This document shows positions 43,686-51,749 of a stretch of 64,000 nt of DNA, piece after piece. Position 1 is the stretch's first letter; each line of letters opens with the position of its first letter. Below the pieces are notes generated by a model. It was given only the letters and a program-made list of their open reading frames with translations. It was not told the origin of the DNA and did not search any database. Made by a program: the position numbers and the translations under genes. The stretch covers positions 1 to 64,000 of the forward strand of contig CAKVEA010000003.1 of assembly GCA_934728355.1 (NCBI GenBank). Reading direction: 5' to 3'. This DNA is from an uncultured Eubacteriales bacterium (GTDB lineage: Bacteria; Bacillota; Clostridia; Oscillospirales; Acutalibacteraceae).

Positions 43686-44663
43686 TTACTGTAAATCCCA
43701 GATGCATTTTTTAATTTGCGGTGTATTTGATGAATGGTCGGGGCAATTTATTCCTAAATTTATAAACAATTCTCTTGCTGCACTGTAACCGAGTTTTCGT
43801 TGCCTATTATTCATTGCTGCAACTTCTATTATGACTGCTAAATTTCTTCCTGGTTTCACAGGTATATCTATATAGGGTACTTTAACCCCTAAAATTTCTG
43901 TATATATACATTGATCTCCCATGCGATCGTACTCTTTATCTTCTTTCCAAGCACCTAAATTAACAACCATATCAATGGTTTCAGTTAATTTTACGGCACC
44001 TATTCCGAAAATTCTCCTTGCATTTATTATACCTATGCCTCTAACTTCTATAAAATGACGAAGATTTTCGGGTGCAGAGCCAAGTAAAGTGTTTTTTGGA
44101 ATCTTCCTTATTTCAACTAAATCATCTGAAATTAATTTATGACCTCTTTTTAAAAGCTCTATAGCGGTTTCACTTTTTCCTACTCCGCTTTCACCTATTA
44201 TAAGGACCCCTTCACCATGAACATTCATTAGTCCACCAGAACGGGTTATTCTTGAAGCCAAACGAAGGTTTAAAAACGGTGAAAGTTCGTTTGTTATATC
44301 CGCTGCTGATTCTTTAGATATCAAAATGGGTATGTTGTACTTTTTGGCGACGGATATGATTTCAAGCATCGGACTTATATTGTTTGTAATAATTAAAACG
44401 GGAGGATTTAGAGAAAGTATAGCTTCGACTGATTTATATATTTCTTCGGAAGAAAGAGTAGATAAGAAATGATTTTCACTTTTTCCCATTAATATAAGTT
44501 TTCTATTGTCAAAATGATCAAGCGACCCAATAAGTTCAAGTCCCATACGGTTTATGTTTCTTGAAACTATTTTTATATCCTTTGGATCTTTCGGCATGAG
44601 CTCAATTTCAAAAGAAAATTCTTTTATTATGTCTGCTAAAGTTACAAAAAATTCCGAAGACAT
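43686..44663 (-). CDS. hprK: HPr kinase/phosphorylase
   Basis: 325 residues. It phosphorylates HPr at Ser46 to link sugar uptake with carbon catabolite control. Walker A GESGVGKSETAIELL, the family signature EVRGIGIINARRIFGIGAV and the C-terminal motif are present. The gene lies upstream of murB in the usual Clostridial order. An active enzyme implies a phosphotransferase system, whose genes are not in the window. Confidence 0.93.
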   Translation of the reverse strand: MSSEFFVTLADIIKEFSFEIELMPKDPKDIKIVSRNINRMGLELIGSLDHFDNRKLILMGKSENHFLSTLSSEEIYKSVEAILSLNPPVLIITNNISPMLEIISVAKKYNIPILISKESAADITNELSPFLNLRLASRITRSGGLMNVHGEGVLIIGESGVGKSETAIELLKRGHKLISDDLVEIRKIPKNTLLGSAPENLRHFIEVRGIGIINARRIFGIGAVKLTETIDMVVNLGAWKEDKEYDRMGDQCIYTEILGVKVPYIDIPVKPGRNLAVIIEVAAMNNRQRKLGYSAARELFINLGINCPDHSSNTPQIKKCIWDLQ

Positions 44664-44668
44664 TATTG

Positions 44669-45343
44669 TTATTCTCCTTTCAAATTTTTTTCTTTATATG
44701 TGCAAAGATTAAAAAGAGCACATCTTTTACACAGCGGATTTCTGGATTTGCATATATTCCTGCCATGAAAAACTATTAAATGGCAAAAAATTAAAGATTT
44801 TTCTTCTGGTACTATTTTTTTCATTTCGAATTCAATTTTTACCGGATTTTCTAAATTGTGAAATCCTAAACGTTTTGTTATTCTCGAAAAGTGAGTGTCA
44901 ACTATTATAGCGGGCTTACCGAAGATTTCACCTCTTATTAAATTGGCTGTCTTTCTTCCTATACCCGGGAGTGAAACTAAATCCTCCATATCGCATGGTA
45001 TTTCACCATTAAAATCCGAAACAATTTTTTTGCATGCAAGTATTATACTTAGCGATTTTGTTTTATAAAGTCCGCACGGTTTTATAATTTTTTCAATATC
45101 TGATTTTTCTGCATTTGCAAAATCTTTTACCGATTTGAATTTTGAAAATAAATGAGGTGTTACTGAGTTGACTTTCTTGTCCGTACATTGAGCAGAAAGT
45201 CTTGCAGCTATTAGAAGTTCCAAAGGTGTGTTATATATCAATTCACATTTTACATTTGGATATTCTTTCTCAAGAATCTTAATAATAGTTTCGATTTTGG
45301 ATTTTTTTGTAGTGAGTTTTGTGTTTATAAATTCATTTTTCAT
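44669..45343 (-). CDS. nth: Endonuclease III
   Basis: 224 residues. It removes oxidised pyrimidines from DNA. The helix-hairpin-helix LPGIGRKTANLI, the catalytic lysine in SAQCTDKKVN, the aspartate in VDTHFSR and the iron-sulphur cysteine set C-x6-C-x2-C-x5-C (CKSRNPLCKRCALFNLC) are all present. It lies five bases before hprK on the same strand, so they are probably cotranscribed. Confidence 0.93.
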   Translation of the reverse strand: MKNEFINTKLTTKKSKIETIIKILEKEYPNVKCELIYNTPLELLIAARLSAQCTDKKVNSVTPHLFSKFKSVKDFANAEKSDIEKIIKPCGLYKTKSLSIILACKKIVSDFNGEIPCDMEDLVSLPGIGRKTANLIRGEIFGKPAIIVDTHFSRITKRLGFHNLENPVKIEFEMKKIVPEEKSLIFCHLIVFHGRNICKSRNPLCKRCALFNLCTYKEKNLKGE

Positions 45344-45460
45344 AGTAGTAATATATCATTTTTTTGTAATTAAATCAATATAAGGACATGCACAATTTAA
45401 TTTATTTACTCATAATAATTATATACAGTCATAAATTTTTTTGAACAGGTGATATTATCT

Positions 45461-45841
45461 ATGTGGTGGATTTCTTTTTTAGAAGCAATTTTAAATTTAC
45501 CTTTTTTAGCATTGCATTTGGTGTCTAAAAATTCTTTTCCTAAACCTCTTACAAAAAAAGATGAAATCAAATTTATAGAAAAACTGCGAATAGGGGATAG
45601 AGAAGCAAAAAATAAATTAATAAAGCACAATTTGAGATTAGTTGCTCATATTTCAAAGAAATACCATTTTAAAAGTTGCGATGTTGATGATTTAATTTCT
45701 ATAGGAACTATAGGACTTATAAAAGCAGTTAACACTTATAATCCTGACAAAGGAGTAAGACTTTCAAGTTATGCCTCAAGATGTATAGAAAATTCTATTC
45801 TCACACTGTGGCTACAAGATATTCTAAACTGTTCAATATAA
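45461..45841 (+). CDS. sigK: N-terminal part of sigma-K (split by the intervening element)
   Basis: The ATG at 45461 is eight bases after AGGTGAT; the frame's first codon (GTG 45449) overlaps that site. The first 111 codons are homologous to B. subtilis sigma-K: NSFPKPLTKKDE (NAFPQPLSSSEE), KHNLRLVAHISKKY and DLISIGTIGLIKAVNTYN, ending SYASRCIEN. From 45794 the frame runs into the element and stops after 16 unrelated codons (45841). Regions 1.2 and 2 are included; region 4 is at 54348. Sigma-K runs late mother-cell genes for cortex and coat. No regulator other than excision is visible. Confidence 0.93.
   Translation: MWWISFLEAILNLPFLALHLVSKNSFPKPLTKKDEIKFIEKLRIGDREAKNKLIKHNLRLVAHISKKYHFKSCDVDDLISIGTIGLIKAVNTYNPDKGVRLSSYASRCIENSILTLWLQDILNCSI
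45782..45793. other. Left recombination site of the sigK element
   Basis: Sequence TGTATAGAAAAT, in sigK codons for C-I-E-N. It matches the right site (TGTATACCAAAT) at 10 of 12 bases. Crossover within the shared AAAT would restore the conserved C-I-E-N-E-I-L-M-H; crossover within TGTATA would give C-I-P-N-E-I-L-M-H. Confidence 0.8.
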
Positions 45842-45972
45842 AATCCAAAAATTTAGAAAATATTAAAACCGTTGAGGAAAAGTTTATATATTATGAATAC
45901 AAAAGCACTTTAGTTAAAAATATTTAGTAAAGCATAAAAAATTAAAGTCAGTAATCAAAGAAGTTGAGTAAG

Positions 45973-46146
45973 TTATATTTTTTTGTAGCTTTTAATAATT
46001 TCATCGAGCAATTTAATTTTCTGTTTTTTGCTACATTTTAAATTCTCTACTTTATGTTTTACAGCTGAGCCGTAAATTTTTGCAACTTTATTACTTAATT
46101 CATTTAGTTTTTCTTTGTTCTTCGGTATGTGTAAAATTATTCTCAT
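45973..46146 (-). CDS. 57-residue basic protein inside the sigK element
   Basis: Too short for automatic calling. It starts at ATG 46146-46144 with GGAGG nine bases upstream and ends at TAA 45975-45973. The protein begins MRIILHIPKNKEKLNELSNK and ends with KLLDEIIKSYKKI; about a third is Lys or Arg and it looks helical. No family recognised. Its place near the left end, opposite the recombinase, and its size and charge would suit a recombination directionality factor, but that is a guess. It could also be a toxin-antitoxin or regulatory peptide. Confidence 0.55.
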   Translation of the reverse strand: MRIILHIPKNKEKLNELSNKVAKIYGSAVKHKVENLKCSKKQKIKLLDEIIKSYKKI

Positions 46147-46270
46147 ACAGCTACAGCCTCCTTTTTATAATGTTTACGTCCTTAATACTTTCAAAATTCG
46201 TTTAATTTTAACTTTAATGTTTTTTAGTCACATTTTTAAAAACTTGTTGAATCAAAAAATTAATTTTTAG

Positions 46271-46296
46271 ATAAAATAAAAAAGCTCATTTGAGCT
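46271..46296 (-). terminator. Minus-strand terminator in the sigK element
   Basis: Read on the minus strand: AGCTCA, two-base loop, TGAGCT and a T-rich tail. It lies after the AAA+ gene and before the 57-residue gene. Confidence 0.65.
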
Positions 46297-46381
46297 CGAA
46301 TTTTTACTTTACTTTTAGAGCAGTAGTAATAAGCTATTTTTAAATGATAGATTATGATAGTTTTTTGACTTTTAAAACATA

Positions 46382-46409
46382 AATAATGACCGAATAATCG
46401 GTCATTATT
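46382..46409. terminator. Perfect 12-bp hairpin downstream of the AAA+ gene
   Basis: AATAATGACCGA pairs with TCGGTCATTATT around a four-base loop. It is about 40 bp after the AAA+ stop. The minus-strand tail is TTTATGTTTT, so it is probably the end of the cargo operon. Confidence 0.7.
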
Positions 46410-46447
46410 TTGTCAGACAAAATTGTATAAATGTGAACTTAAATTAC

Positions 46448-47872
46448 TCAATTTTTTTTGCTATAGTCCCTTATACTACAAAGTCCTTGCTTTTTACTAT
46501 AATCTTTAATTTTAAAAATGCTTGTAGCTGCAGCATAGTCCTTGATAGCACCAAGGTTTCGAATACCGGTATTGACTGGAGTATTTTGTACTTTCAATTC
46601 TCTTTTATTAAAGTTTCCGATTTCTCCTTCTGTTTCAGACGGAGTGTAGATTACTTCAAAAGATTTATTTACATTTTCATCAAGTTCAAAATTAAACAGG
46701 GCATATATATTTTGTTCAAGATCAAATTTAGCTCGTGCTTGTTTATCGGTATCATTGTAAATGTAATTAGCCATATGCTCCAGTGTTTCAGGTGAAAAAA
46801 CAACATTATCTATTTTGAAATCACCATTATGATTTAATAGATTTTTTTTAACTCTTTTCACCATGTCATCTATTATTTTTTTGCAGCAATTAAAATCCAA
46901 TTTATCAAATTCTATTACATTTATTCTTTGGACACCGCCACCTTTAGCACCTCTGTATCCAAATTTTGAATATAAATCTTCTTTGGATTCATTGCTTGTT
47001 ATAAAAAATAAAGTTTTTCTGCAATCAACTTTATTGTTTCCAACATCATACTCGCCACGATCGGATATTGATTTAATTATTTCATCTGCTGTGCGATCTT
47101 CATAATCTTCAGGAGCTTCTGCCGGTCTACATGCTAATTTCATTTTATCATATTCGTCAATTATTACTACAGACTCGCAGTAATTGAATATGTGTTGTAA
47201 TATGCGAGTAGCAACCCTTATATCATAGGAACCTTCTTCATTATCTTTAATATCTAATGTGCCCCACAAATTCTTAAAATTTTTATCTTTCTTTAAATTT
47301 ACAGATTTTGTAGTTGTCTTGAAAAGTTGTTCGCCTAATGGTTGTTCATTATTTACAGAATTACTATCTATAAAAAGACAGGTTTTTTCCGGATGCTTTA
47401 AAAAAGCATTTGCTAATGCTTTAGCCATAGTTGTTTTTCCAACTCCGGATGGGCCAATCATATATACTACATTTCCTCTTATCTCAGAAAAATCACCATA
47501 AATATTTCCCAAACATCCGGAAAGCGCAGCAGCACATTGTCTTTTAGCACGATCTTGACCATAAATTCTAATAGGAGATACCCCATTAACAACATCTTTA
47601 ATAAGTGCAGTAACTTCTTGTCTGGATTTGAAACCTTTATATTTCTCGATTTCCTGTTTAAGCTTACTAGCTTCATCGTAATTATGTTTAATTAATATAC
47701 CGTCTTTAATTATAGCATATATAAATCCTACTGCATTCGCACCGATACCTATAGCTGTAGATACTATCATACATGCGGATGAAGGATCTATTGCTTTAAC
47801 CTTTTGTTCAGTTTTAAAACTACATAATAAACTAATGCTTGCAATCCAAGCGAGTGTTTTTTTAAACTTCAT
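46448..47872 (-). CDS. Exported AAA+ ATPase (sigK element cargo)
   Basis: 474 residues. An N-terminal Sec-type signal (MKFKKTLAWIASISLLCSFK, followed by a likely cleavage near KVKA-ID) is followed by a second hydrophobic stretch (about 34-58) and a single AAA+ domain (about 100-380): Walker A GPSGVGKTTMAKALA, Walker B VVIIDEYDKM and sensor 1 LFFITSNES. The C-terminal tail repeats an I-K/R-D-Y motif three times from about 440. An ATPase outside the membrane has no bacterial ATP supply, which is the oddity: eukaryotic torsins are lumenal AAA+ proteins of this kind. The likeness (IDEYDKM against FDEMDKM) is superficial. Confidence 0.75.
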   Translation of the reverse strand: MKFKKTLAWIASISLLCSFKTEQKVKAIDPSSACMIVSTAIGIGANAVGFIYAIIKDGILIKHNYDEASKLKQEIEKYKGFKSRQEVTALIKDVVNGVSPIRIYGQDRAKRQCAAALSGCLGNIYGDFSEIRGNVVYMIGPSGVGKTTMAKALANAFLKHPEKTCLFIDSNSVNNEQPLGEQLFKTTTKSVNLKKDKNFKNLWGTLDIKDNEEGSYDIRVATRILQHIFNYCESVVIIDEYDKMKLACRPAEAPEDYEDRTADEIIKSISDRGEYDVGNNKVDCRKTLFFITSNESKEDLYSKFGYRGAKGGGVQRINVIEFDKLDFNCCKKIIDDMVKRVKKNLLNHNGDFKIDNVVFSPETLEHMANYIYNDTDKQARAKFDLEQNIYALFNFELDENVNKSFEVIYTPSETEGEIGNFNKRELKVQNTPVNTGIRNLGAIKDYAAATSIFKIKDYSKKQGLCSIRDYSKKN

Positions 47873-47921
47873 ATACTTTGCTCCTTATGAAATATTTCTG
47901 AAATTAATAAACAAATAGTTT

Positions 47922-49439
47922 TCAATTTTTTGCACCGTGACTCAACAAATATGCTGCGACATGGTTATGTCCAAATTTTGTTGATATTTCGTAAGGTGTG
48001 ATACCATATTTGTTAGCTTTATTTACATCTGCACCATAATCTACAAGAATTTTTACTGTTTCAAGATTGCCTTCAGCTGACGCACTGTAAAGTGGTGTAT
48101 CATACTTATTTAAAATGTTGACATCGGCTCCCAACTTGCATAAAAGCTCCACACTTTCTGTATAGCCTAAATAAGCAGCTTCTCTCAAAGCGGTATAACC
48201 TGTTTCTTCTCCAAATGATTGATTTATATCTTTGCCTTTTTCTATTAGGTAATTTATGACATCGGTAAAATCGTTGCTAGCCGCAAAAATTAAACTATTG
48301 TCTTTCAAAAATATTTCATGATTATACCCGTTTTCAAGTAAGAATTTAATTACATCAAGTCGTCCGTACATTGCAGCAAACTCAATTATTGTGTTCCATT
48401 CATAACTTGAAGAAGTATAAGGATTTATTCCAAGTGAAAGTAAAAATTTAATTGTTTCTATTGTGGAATCATTTAAAACGGCATATTCAAACCATGTATT
48501 CTTGTAGTTATCATCCGGTAATGGCATATTGTTATCATCTAGCCATTTATTAACTATGTCTACCTTTTCTCTTTTGAAATCTTTATACTGTGATTTGTTC
48601 ATACGACATTTATCGTCGCATAATATGGGGTCTTTACCACAACTTTCATTTTTAGCTGCTTCATAAGCAGCCTCTTCATTTATTTGAGCAAACCAAGGTG
48701 AAGGTATTCTACCACCACGTTTAATGAATGCAAGATTCGGATCCGCACCGCTTTTTAGTAGATATTCTGCTAAATTATCATATCCGTTATATATAGCAGC
48801 CTCATAAGCTGTTGAACCGTCTTTTGTTATGTAATTTATATTTGCACCATATTTCAAAAGTATTTTCACAATTTCAATATTATTTTTAATTACTGCAGCA
48901 TATAGTGGAGTTTCGCCATCACAAACTATGTCAATTTTGGCTCCTAGTTCACATAATGCTTTTATGCTTTCCGTGTTTTCTGCTTCAACAGCCATAATCA
49001 GCGCTGTATACTTATTATCCATAAGCATATTTATGTTTTTACCCTGCATAAATAAATATTTTATAATTTCAGGATAATTTCCTTGTGCGGCATAAACAAG
49101 GCTGTTGTCGTTTAAAAATTCTTCTTTATCGAATTTAGGTATAAGGTATTTTAAAATTTCCAATTGGCCATAACTTGCTGCCATTTCTATTGCAGTATTC
49201 CAAAAATCATTTGAATAATAGTGTATATCAGCTCCGTTTTTTGTTAAATACTTTACTACTTCCAAATCGCCATCATTAATTGCAATTTCAAATAGGGTGC
49301 ATTTAAATTCTCCGGTATCAGGTCTAGTTATAGTAATTATATTATTTATGTTATTATTTTCTAACCATTGTTCAATATCCGGAATATCAGTAGAACAAAT
49401 TTTACGTTTTTCAGTAATAAATTTCAAATTACGTTCCAA
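47922..49439 (-). CDS. Ankyrin-repeat protein with internal duplication (sigK element cargo)
   Basis: 505 residues, TTG start overlapping the end of the LysM gene. About twelve ankyrin repeats in two homologous halves (about 15-250 and 290-505): for example NTAIEMAASYGQLEILKYL in the first and NTIIEFAAMYGRLDVIKFLL in the second, and ETPLYAAVIKNNIEIVKILL against DTPLYSASAEGNLETVKILV. A cysteine-containing linker (CGKDPILCDDKCRMN) separates the halves. No signal peptide is seen. Ankyrin proteins are common in host-associated bacteria, where they bind host proteins. It is translationally coupled to the LysM gene. Confidence 0.88.
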   Translation of the reverse strand: MERNLKFITEKRKICSTDIPDIEQWLENNNINNIITITRPDTGEFKCTLFEIAINDGDLEVVKYLTKNGADIHYYSNDFWNTAIEMAASYGQLEILKYLIPKFDKEEFLNDNSLVYAAQGNYPEIIKYLFMQGKNINMLMDNKYTALIMAVEAENTESIKALCELGAKIDIVCDGETPLYAAVIKNNIEIVKILLKYGANINYITKDGSTAYEAAIYNGYDNLAEYLLKSGADPNLAFIKRGGRIPSPWFAQINEEAAYEAAKNESCGKDPILCDDKCRMNKSQYKDFKREKVDIVNKWLDDNNMPLPDDNYKNTWFEYAVLNDSTIETIKFLLSLGINPYTSSSYEWNTIIEFAAMYGRLDVIKFLLENGYNHEIFLKDNSLIFAASNDFTDVINYLIEKGKDINQSFGEETGYTALREAAYLGYTESVELLCKLGADVNILNKYDTPLYSASAEGNLETVKILVDYGADVNKANKYGITPYEISTKFGHNHVAAYLLSHGAKN

Positions 49440-50049
49440 GTTTTATCACCTGACCTACTCTTAGTTTGTTTGGGTCTTTAATTCCATTTATTGATTGCAA
49501 TTTTTTAATATCGAGCCCATATTTCTTAGCTATTCCCCACAAAGTGTCTCCGGGAGATATAGTTACTGATTTTGGGTAAGTGAAATGCTTTTGTGGGGTA
49601 TTAGGTTTAAGTTTACTTCTGTCAGTTTGAAAATGTGGTTTTCCACTACCACCTTTTCCATTCGGGTGCCCATTTGGATGATGTTCACTATCTGTGGGTC
49701 TTCTGGAACCTTTTCCTCCATTTTCTCCACTACCTTTTTTGTAGTCGCGTTCTACCGCATGCTTCCATTTTTCGAGAGCCTTTTTCCGTCCTGATGATGG
49801 GATAGTCACTTGCGGGGGATTAGGATTTCTAAGAAAATCAGCATGAGGAATAGTTATTGCCGGTGCTATATCAGTTACTGTGGGTATTTGTGGTATATTT
49901 ATTGGCTTGAAAGTAATATCTATAAAAGGTTTTGGAATTACAGCACTGTTTGCACTTAGTATGCCCATCATTGCATATGTACTGTTACAATTAGATATTG
50001 CAGCTAATATTGCTAAAAAAATAGTATATTTTATTGACTGTTTACTCAT
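49429..50049 (-). CDS. Secreted LysM-domain protein (sigK element cargo)
   Basis: 206 residues. A Sec signal peptide at 1-26 (IFLAILAAISNCNSTYA), a proline-rich region (about 30-85), a Gly/Lys/His-rich linker (GSGENGGKGS, HHPNGHPNGKGGSGK) and one C-terminal LysM domain (about 162-206, SPGDTLWGIAKKYGLDIKKL). It should be exported and bind peptidoglycan or chitin-like glycans. The ankyrin gene starts inside its last codons. The low-complexity linker could be a spacer holding the LysM domain away from a partner. Confidence 0.8.
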   Translation of the reverse strand: MSKQSIKYTIFLAILAAISNCNSTYAMMGILSANSAVIPKPFIDITFKPINIPQIPTVTDIAPAITIPHADFLRNPNPPQVTIPSSGRKKALEKWKHAVERDYKKGSGENGGKGSRRPTDSEHHPNGHPNGKGGSGKPHFQTDRSKLKPNTPQKHFTYPKSVTISPGDTLWGIAKKYGLDIKKLQSINGIKDPNKLRVGQVIKLGT

Positions 50050-50116
50050 GGTTAAATACCCCCATTTTTTTGTACAAAAAATTTCAAATAATATTTTATA
50101 TTAATTAAGTTTTTTA

Positions 50117-50803
50117 TTATAAAAGTGTGCAGAAATCTTTTTTATCATTGACTGAAAATTCCTTGATATTAATTCCTTTATCCGGATCTTGACTATAAAG
50201 TTCCATGCTTTTACTCGATTCTATAATAAATTCTTTCAAATCTTGTATACCTCTATTTTCTTTTGAAGAAGTTAATGTAAATGAGCTATCTGATAGTTGT
50301 GCTACACTTTTTAAGAGTTTTACTTGTTTTGAAGCATTTACTATTTTTTGATGACGTTTATCATATTTACTGCCTATAAACATAATTCGTCCATCAGGTC
50401 TGATTTTATTGTAAATATCTCTGTAAATTCTTTCCAAGTATGGCGATGCGCTATCATCAAAAGGTGCACTTATATCATGGACGATAAAAACTAAATTGGC
50501 TTCCTTTGTAAATTCTACTACTTCATTATAATACTTGTCCGCTCCGGCTGTATCCCAAATTTTAAATTCTACATTATTTCCATCAACATTTTCTATAAAA
50601 TAATCAGATTGCATGAAATCCGAGCGTTGTTCGGTACTGTCATAGCCTGCACCCTTTAATCGTTTCCAAATGGAAGTTTTTCCACTACTATAGTTTCCGA
50701 CAAATATTATTTTCATATAGTAGTCAACATTTGCAGCAAATACACTGCAATTTACAGTTATCAACATTAACAAACAACAAAAACAATATCTTATAAATTT
50801 CAT
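50117..50803 (-). CDS. Secreted Ras/Rab-like small GTPase with C-terminal CaaX (sigK element cargo)
   Basis: 228 residues. A signal peptide (about 1-23, ending SVFA) is followed by a Ras-superfamily G domain: G1 GNYSSGKTS (36-44), G3 WDTAGADKY with D84 to G87, G4 SKYD (145-148) and G5 TSSK (178-181). The residue equal to Ras Gln61 is alanine (A88), so intrinsic hydrolysis may be slow and the protein may stay GTP-bound. The protein ends CTLL, a CaaX box of the class that eukaryotes geranylgeranylate. Bacteria have no such prenylation of proteins, so both signal peptide and CaaX suggest action in a eukaryotic host. Horizontal acquisition is likely. Confidence 0.82.
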   Translation of the reverse strand: MKFIRYCFCCLLMLITVNCSVFAANVDYYMKIIFVGNYSSGKTSIWKRLKGAGYDSTEQRSDFMQSDYFIENVDGNNVEFKIWDTAGADKYYNEVVEFTKEANLVFIVHDISAPFDDSASPYLERIYRDIYNKIRPDGRIMFIGSKYDKRHQKIVNASKQVKLLKSVAQLSDSSFTLTSSKENRGIQDLKEFIIESSKSMELYSQDPDKGINIKEFSVNDKKDFCTLL

Positions 50804-51011
50804 ATTAATCTCCTCTATTTTTAATTACCAATACTTAAAAAAAACTAAATTGTAAAAAATATATAAAAATAATCAATTCAATTATGCATAATATTGAATA
50901 TCATTAAAATTATCTTTATTTATAGTATCTATTTCATTAATTTAAATAATCACTTTAATATACTTAATTTAAATTGTTCTTTTTATTTTATGATTTTACC
51001 AGAATTTATTG

Positions 51012-51749
51012 TTAAACCCATCTATCAGCTATACTTCTTCTGGCTTCTCCGGAAATCCAAAATAAAGTTTTTTTCCAAGAATTATCCGTAGATAAATCTT
51101 GGTGACCACGTCCCCACTTGTTATCCACTTTATAATAATGTTCTAATTCACATGTGAAAGAATTTAATTTTTCATGAATCATCTCATAATCGGAAGCTGA
51201 TAAGTTCTCCTTACCGTATGTTACAAAATTTATTGCATTGTACCATCCGTAAAATTTAAAACCAAGTAAAGAAATAGTCTTATATTGCAAATCACAAATA
51301 TATTTTACAAGCGGACTTTGTGTTGACATCAACATTTGAAAATTGTTTTTGCTATATGTATCACTTGATATTATTGGATTTAGTCTTTTATCTGATATAT
51401 CATATAAAATCACAGCACCACTACATTTTTTTAGAACACCGATATTCACGTTATCTATTAAATTAAATGTAATATGATAATTTGTATCTAAGAATTCTAC
51501 ATATAGTTCAGTACAATTTTTTTCTGAAGTTTCTGATTTACCAATTAATGCTACAGACATGTCCGATGGAACTAAAACAAATTTTTTGTGACACATTTTG
51601 TCTATAAACTCTTTGCCTTTTTCCTTATTTTCGCATAAAATTGCGATATTAACATTATAGTCTGTTACTGCGTCCACATAAAATGTACATAAATTGAAAA
51701 AAATTGATAAAACAAGAAAAACTCTAAAATATTTTTTTACCAAACTCAT
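51012..51749 (-). CDS. Secreted degenerate Ras-like protein (sigK element cargo)
   Basis: 245 residues. A signal peptide (about 1-27, ending YVDA) precedes a fold that resembles the neighbouring GTPase: YNVNIAILCENKEKGKEFID where the P loop should be, HITFNLIDN in place of the DTAG strand, and GAVILYDISDKRLNPI, the strand seen in Rab proteins as VYDITD. The G1 and G3 motifs are lost, so it probably does not bind GTP in the normal way. The C-terminus (about 195-245) is Trp/Arg-rich. No CaaX. I infer a diverged paralogue of the downstream gene; an unrelated fold is possible. Confidence 0.55.
   Translation of the reverse strand: MSLVKKYFRVFLVLSIFFNLCTFYVDAVTDYNVNIAILCENKEKGKEFIDKMCHKKFVLVPSDMSVALIGKSETSEKNCTELYVEFLDTNYHITFNLIDNVNIGVLKKCSGAVILYDISDKRLNPIISSDTYSKNNFQMLMSTQSPLVKYICDLQYKTISLLGFKFYGWYNAINFVTYGKENLSASDYEMIHEKLNSFTCELEHYYKVDNKWGRGHQDLSTDNSWKKTLFWISGEARRSIADRWV

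Noticed and set aside
45391..45425. Sigma-E-type promoter before sigK
   Set aside because: A CATAATAAT-like -10 exists but no convincing -35 at proper distance, so I did not list it.
45461..45841. Left sigK piece as a complete small sigma factor
   Set aside because: It lacks region 4 and its last 16 codons are unrelated to any sigma factor; the missing half is at 54348.
46382..46409. Perfect palindrome as an attachment site of the element
   Set aside because: It has no partner at the other end and sits where a terminator is expected.
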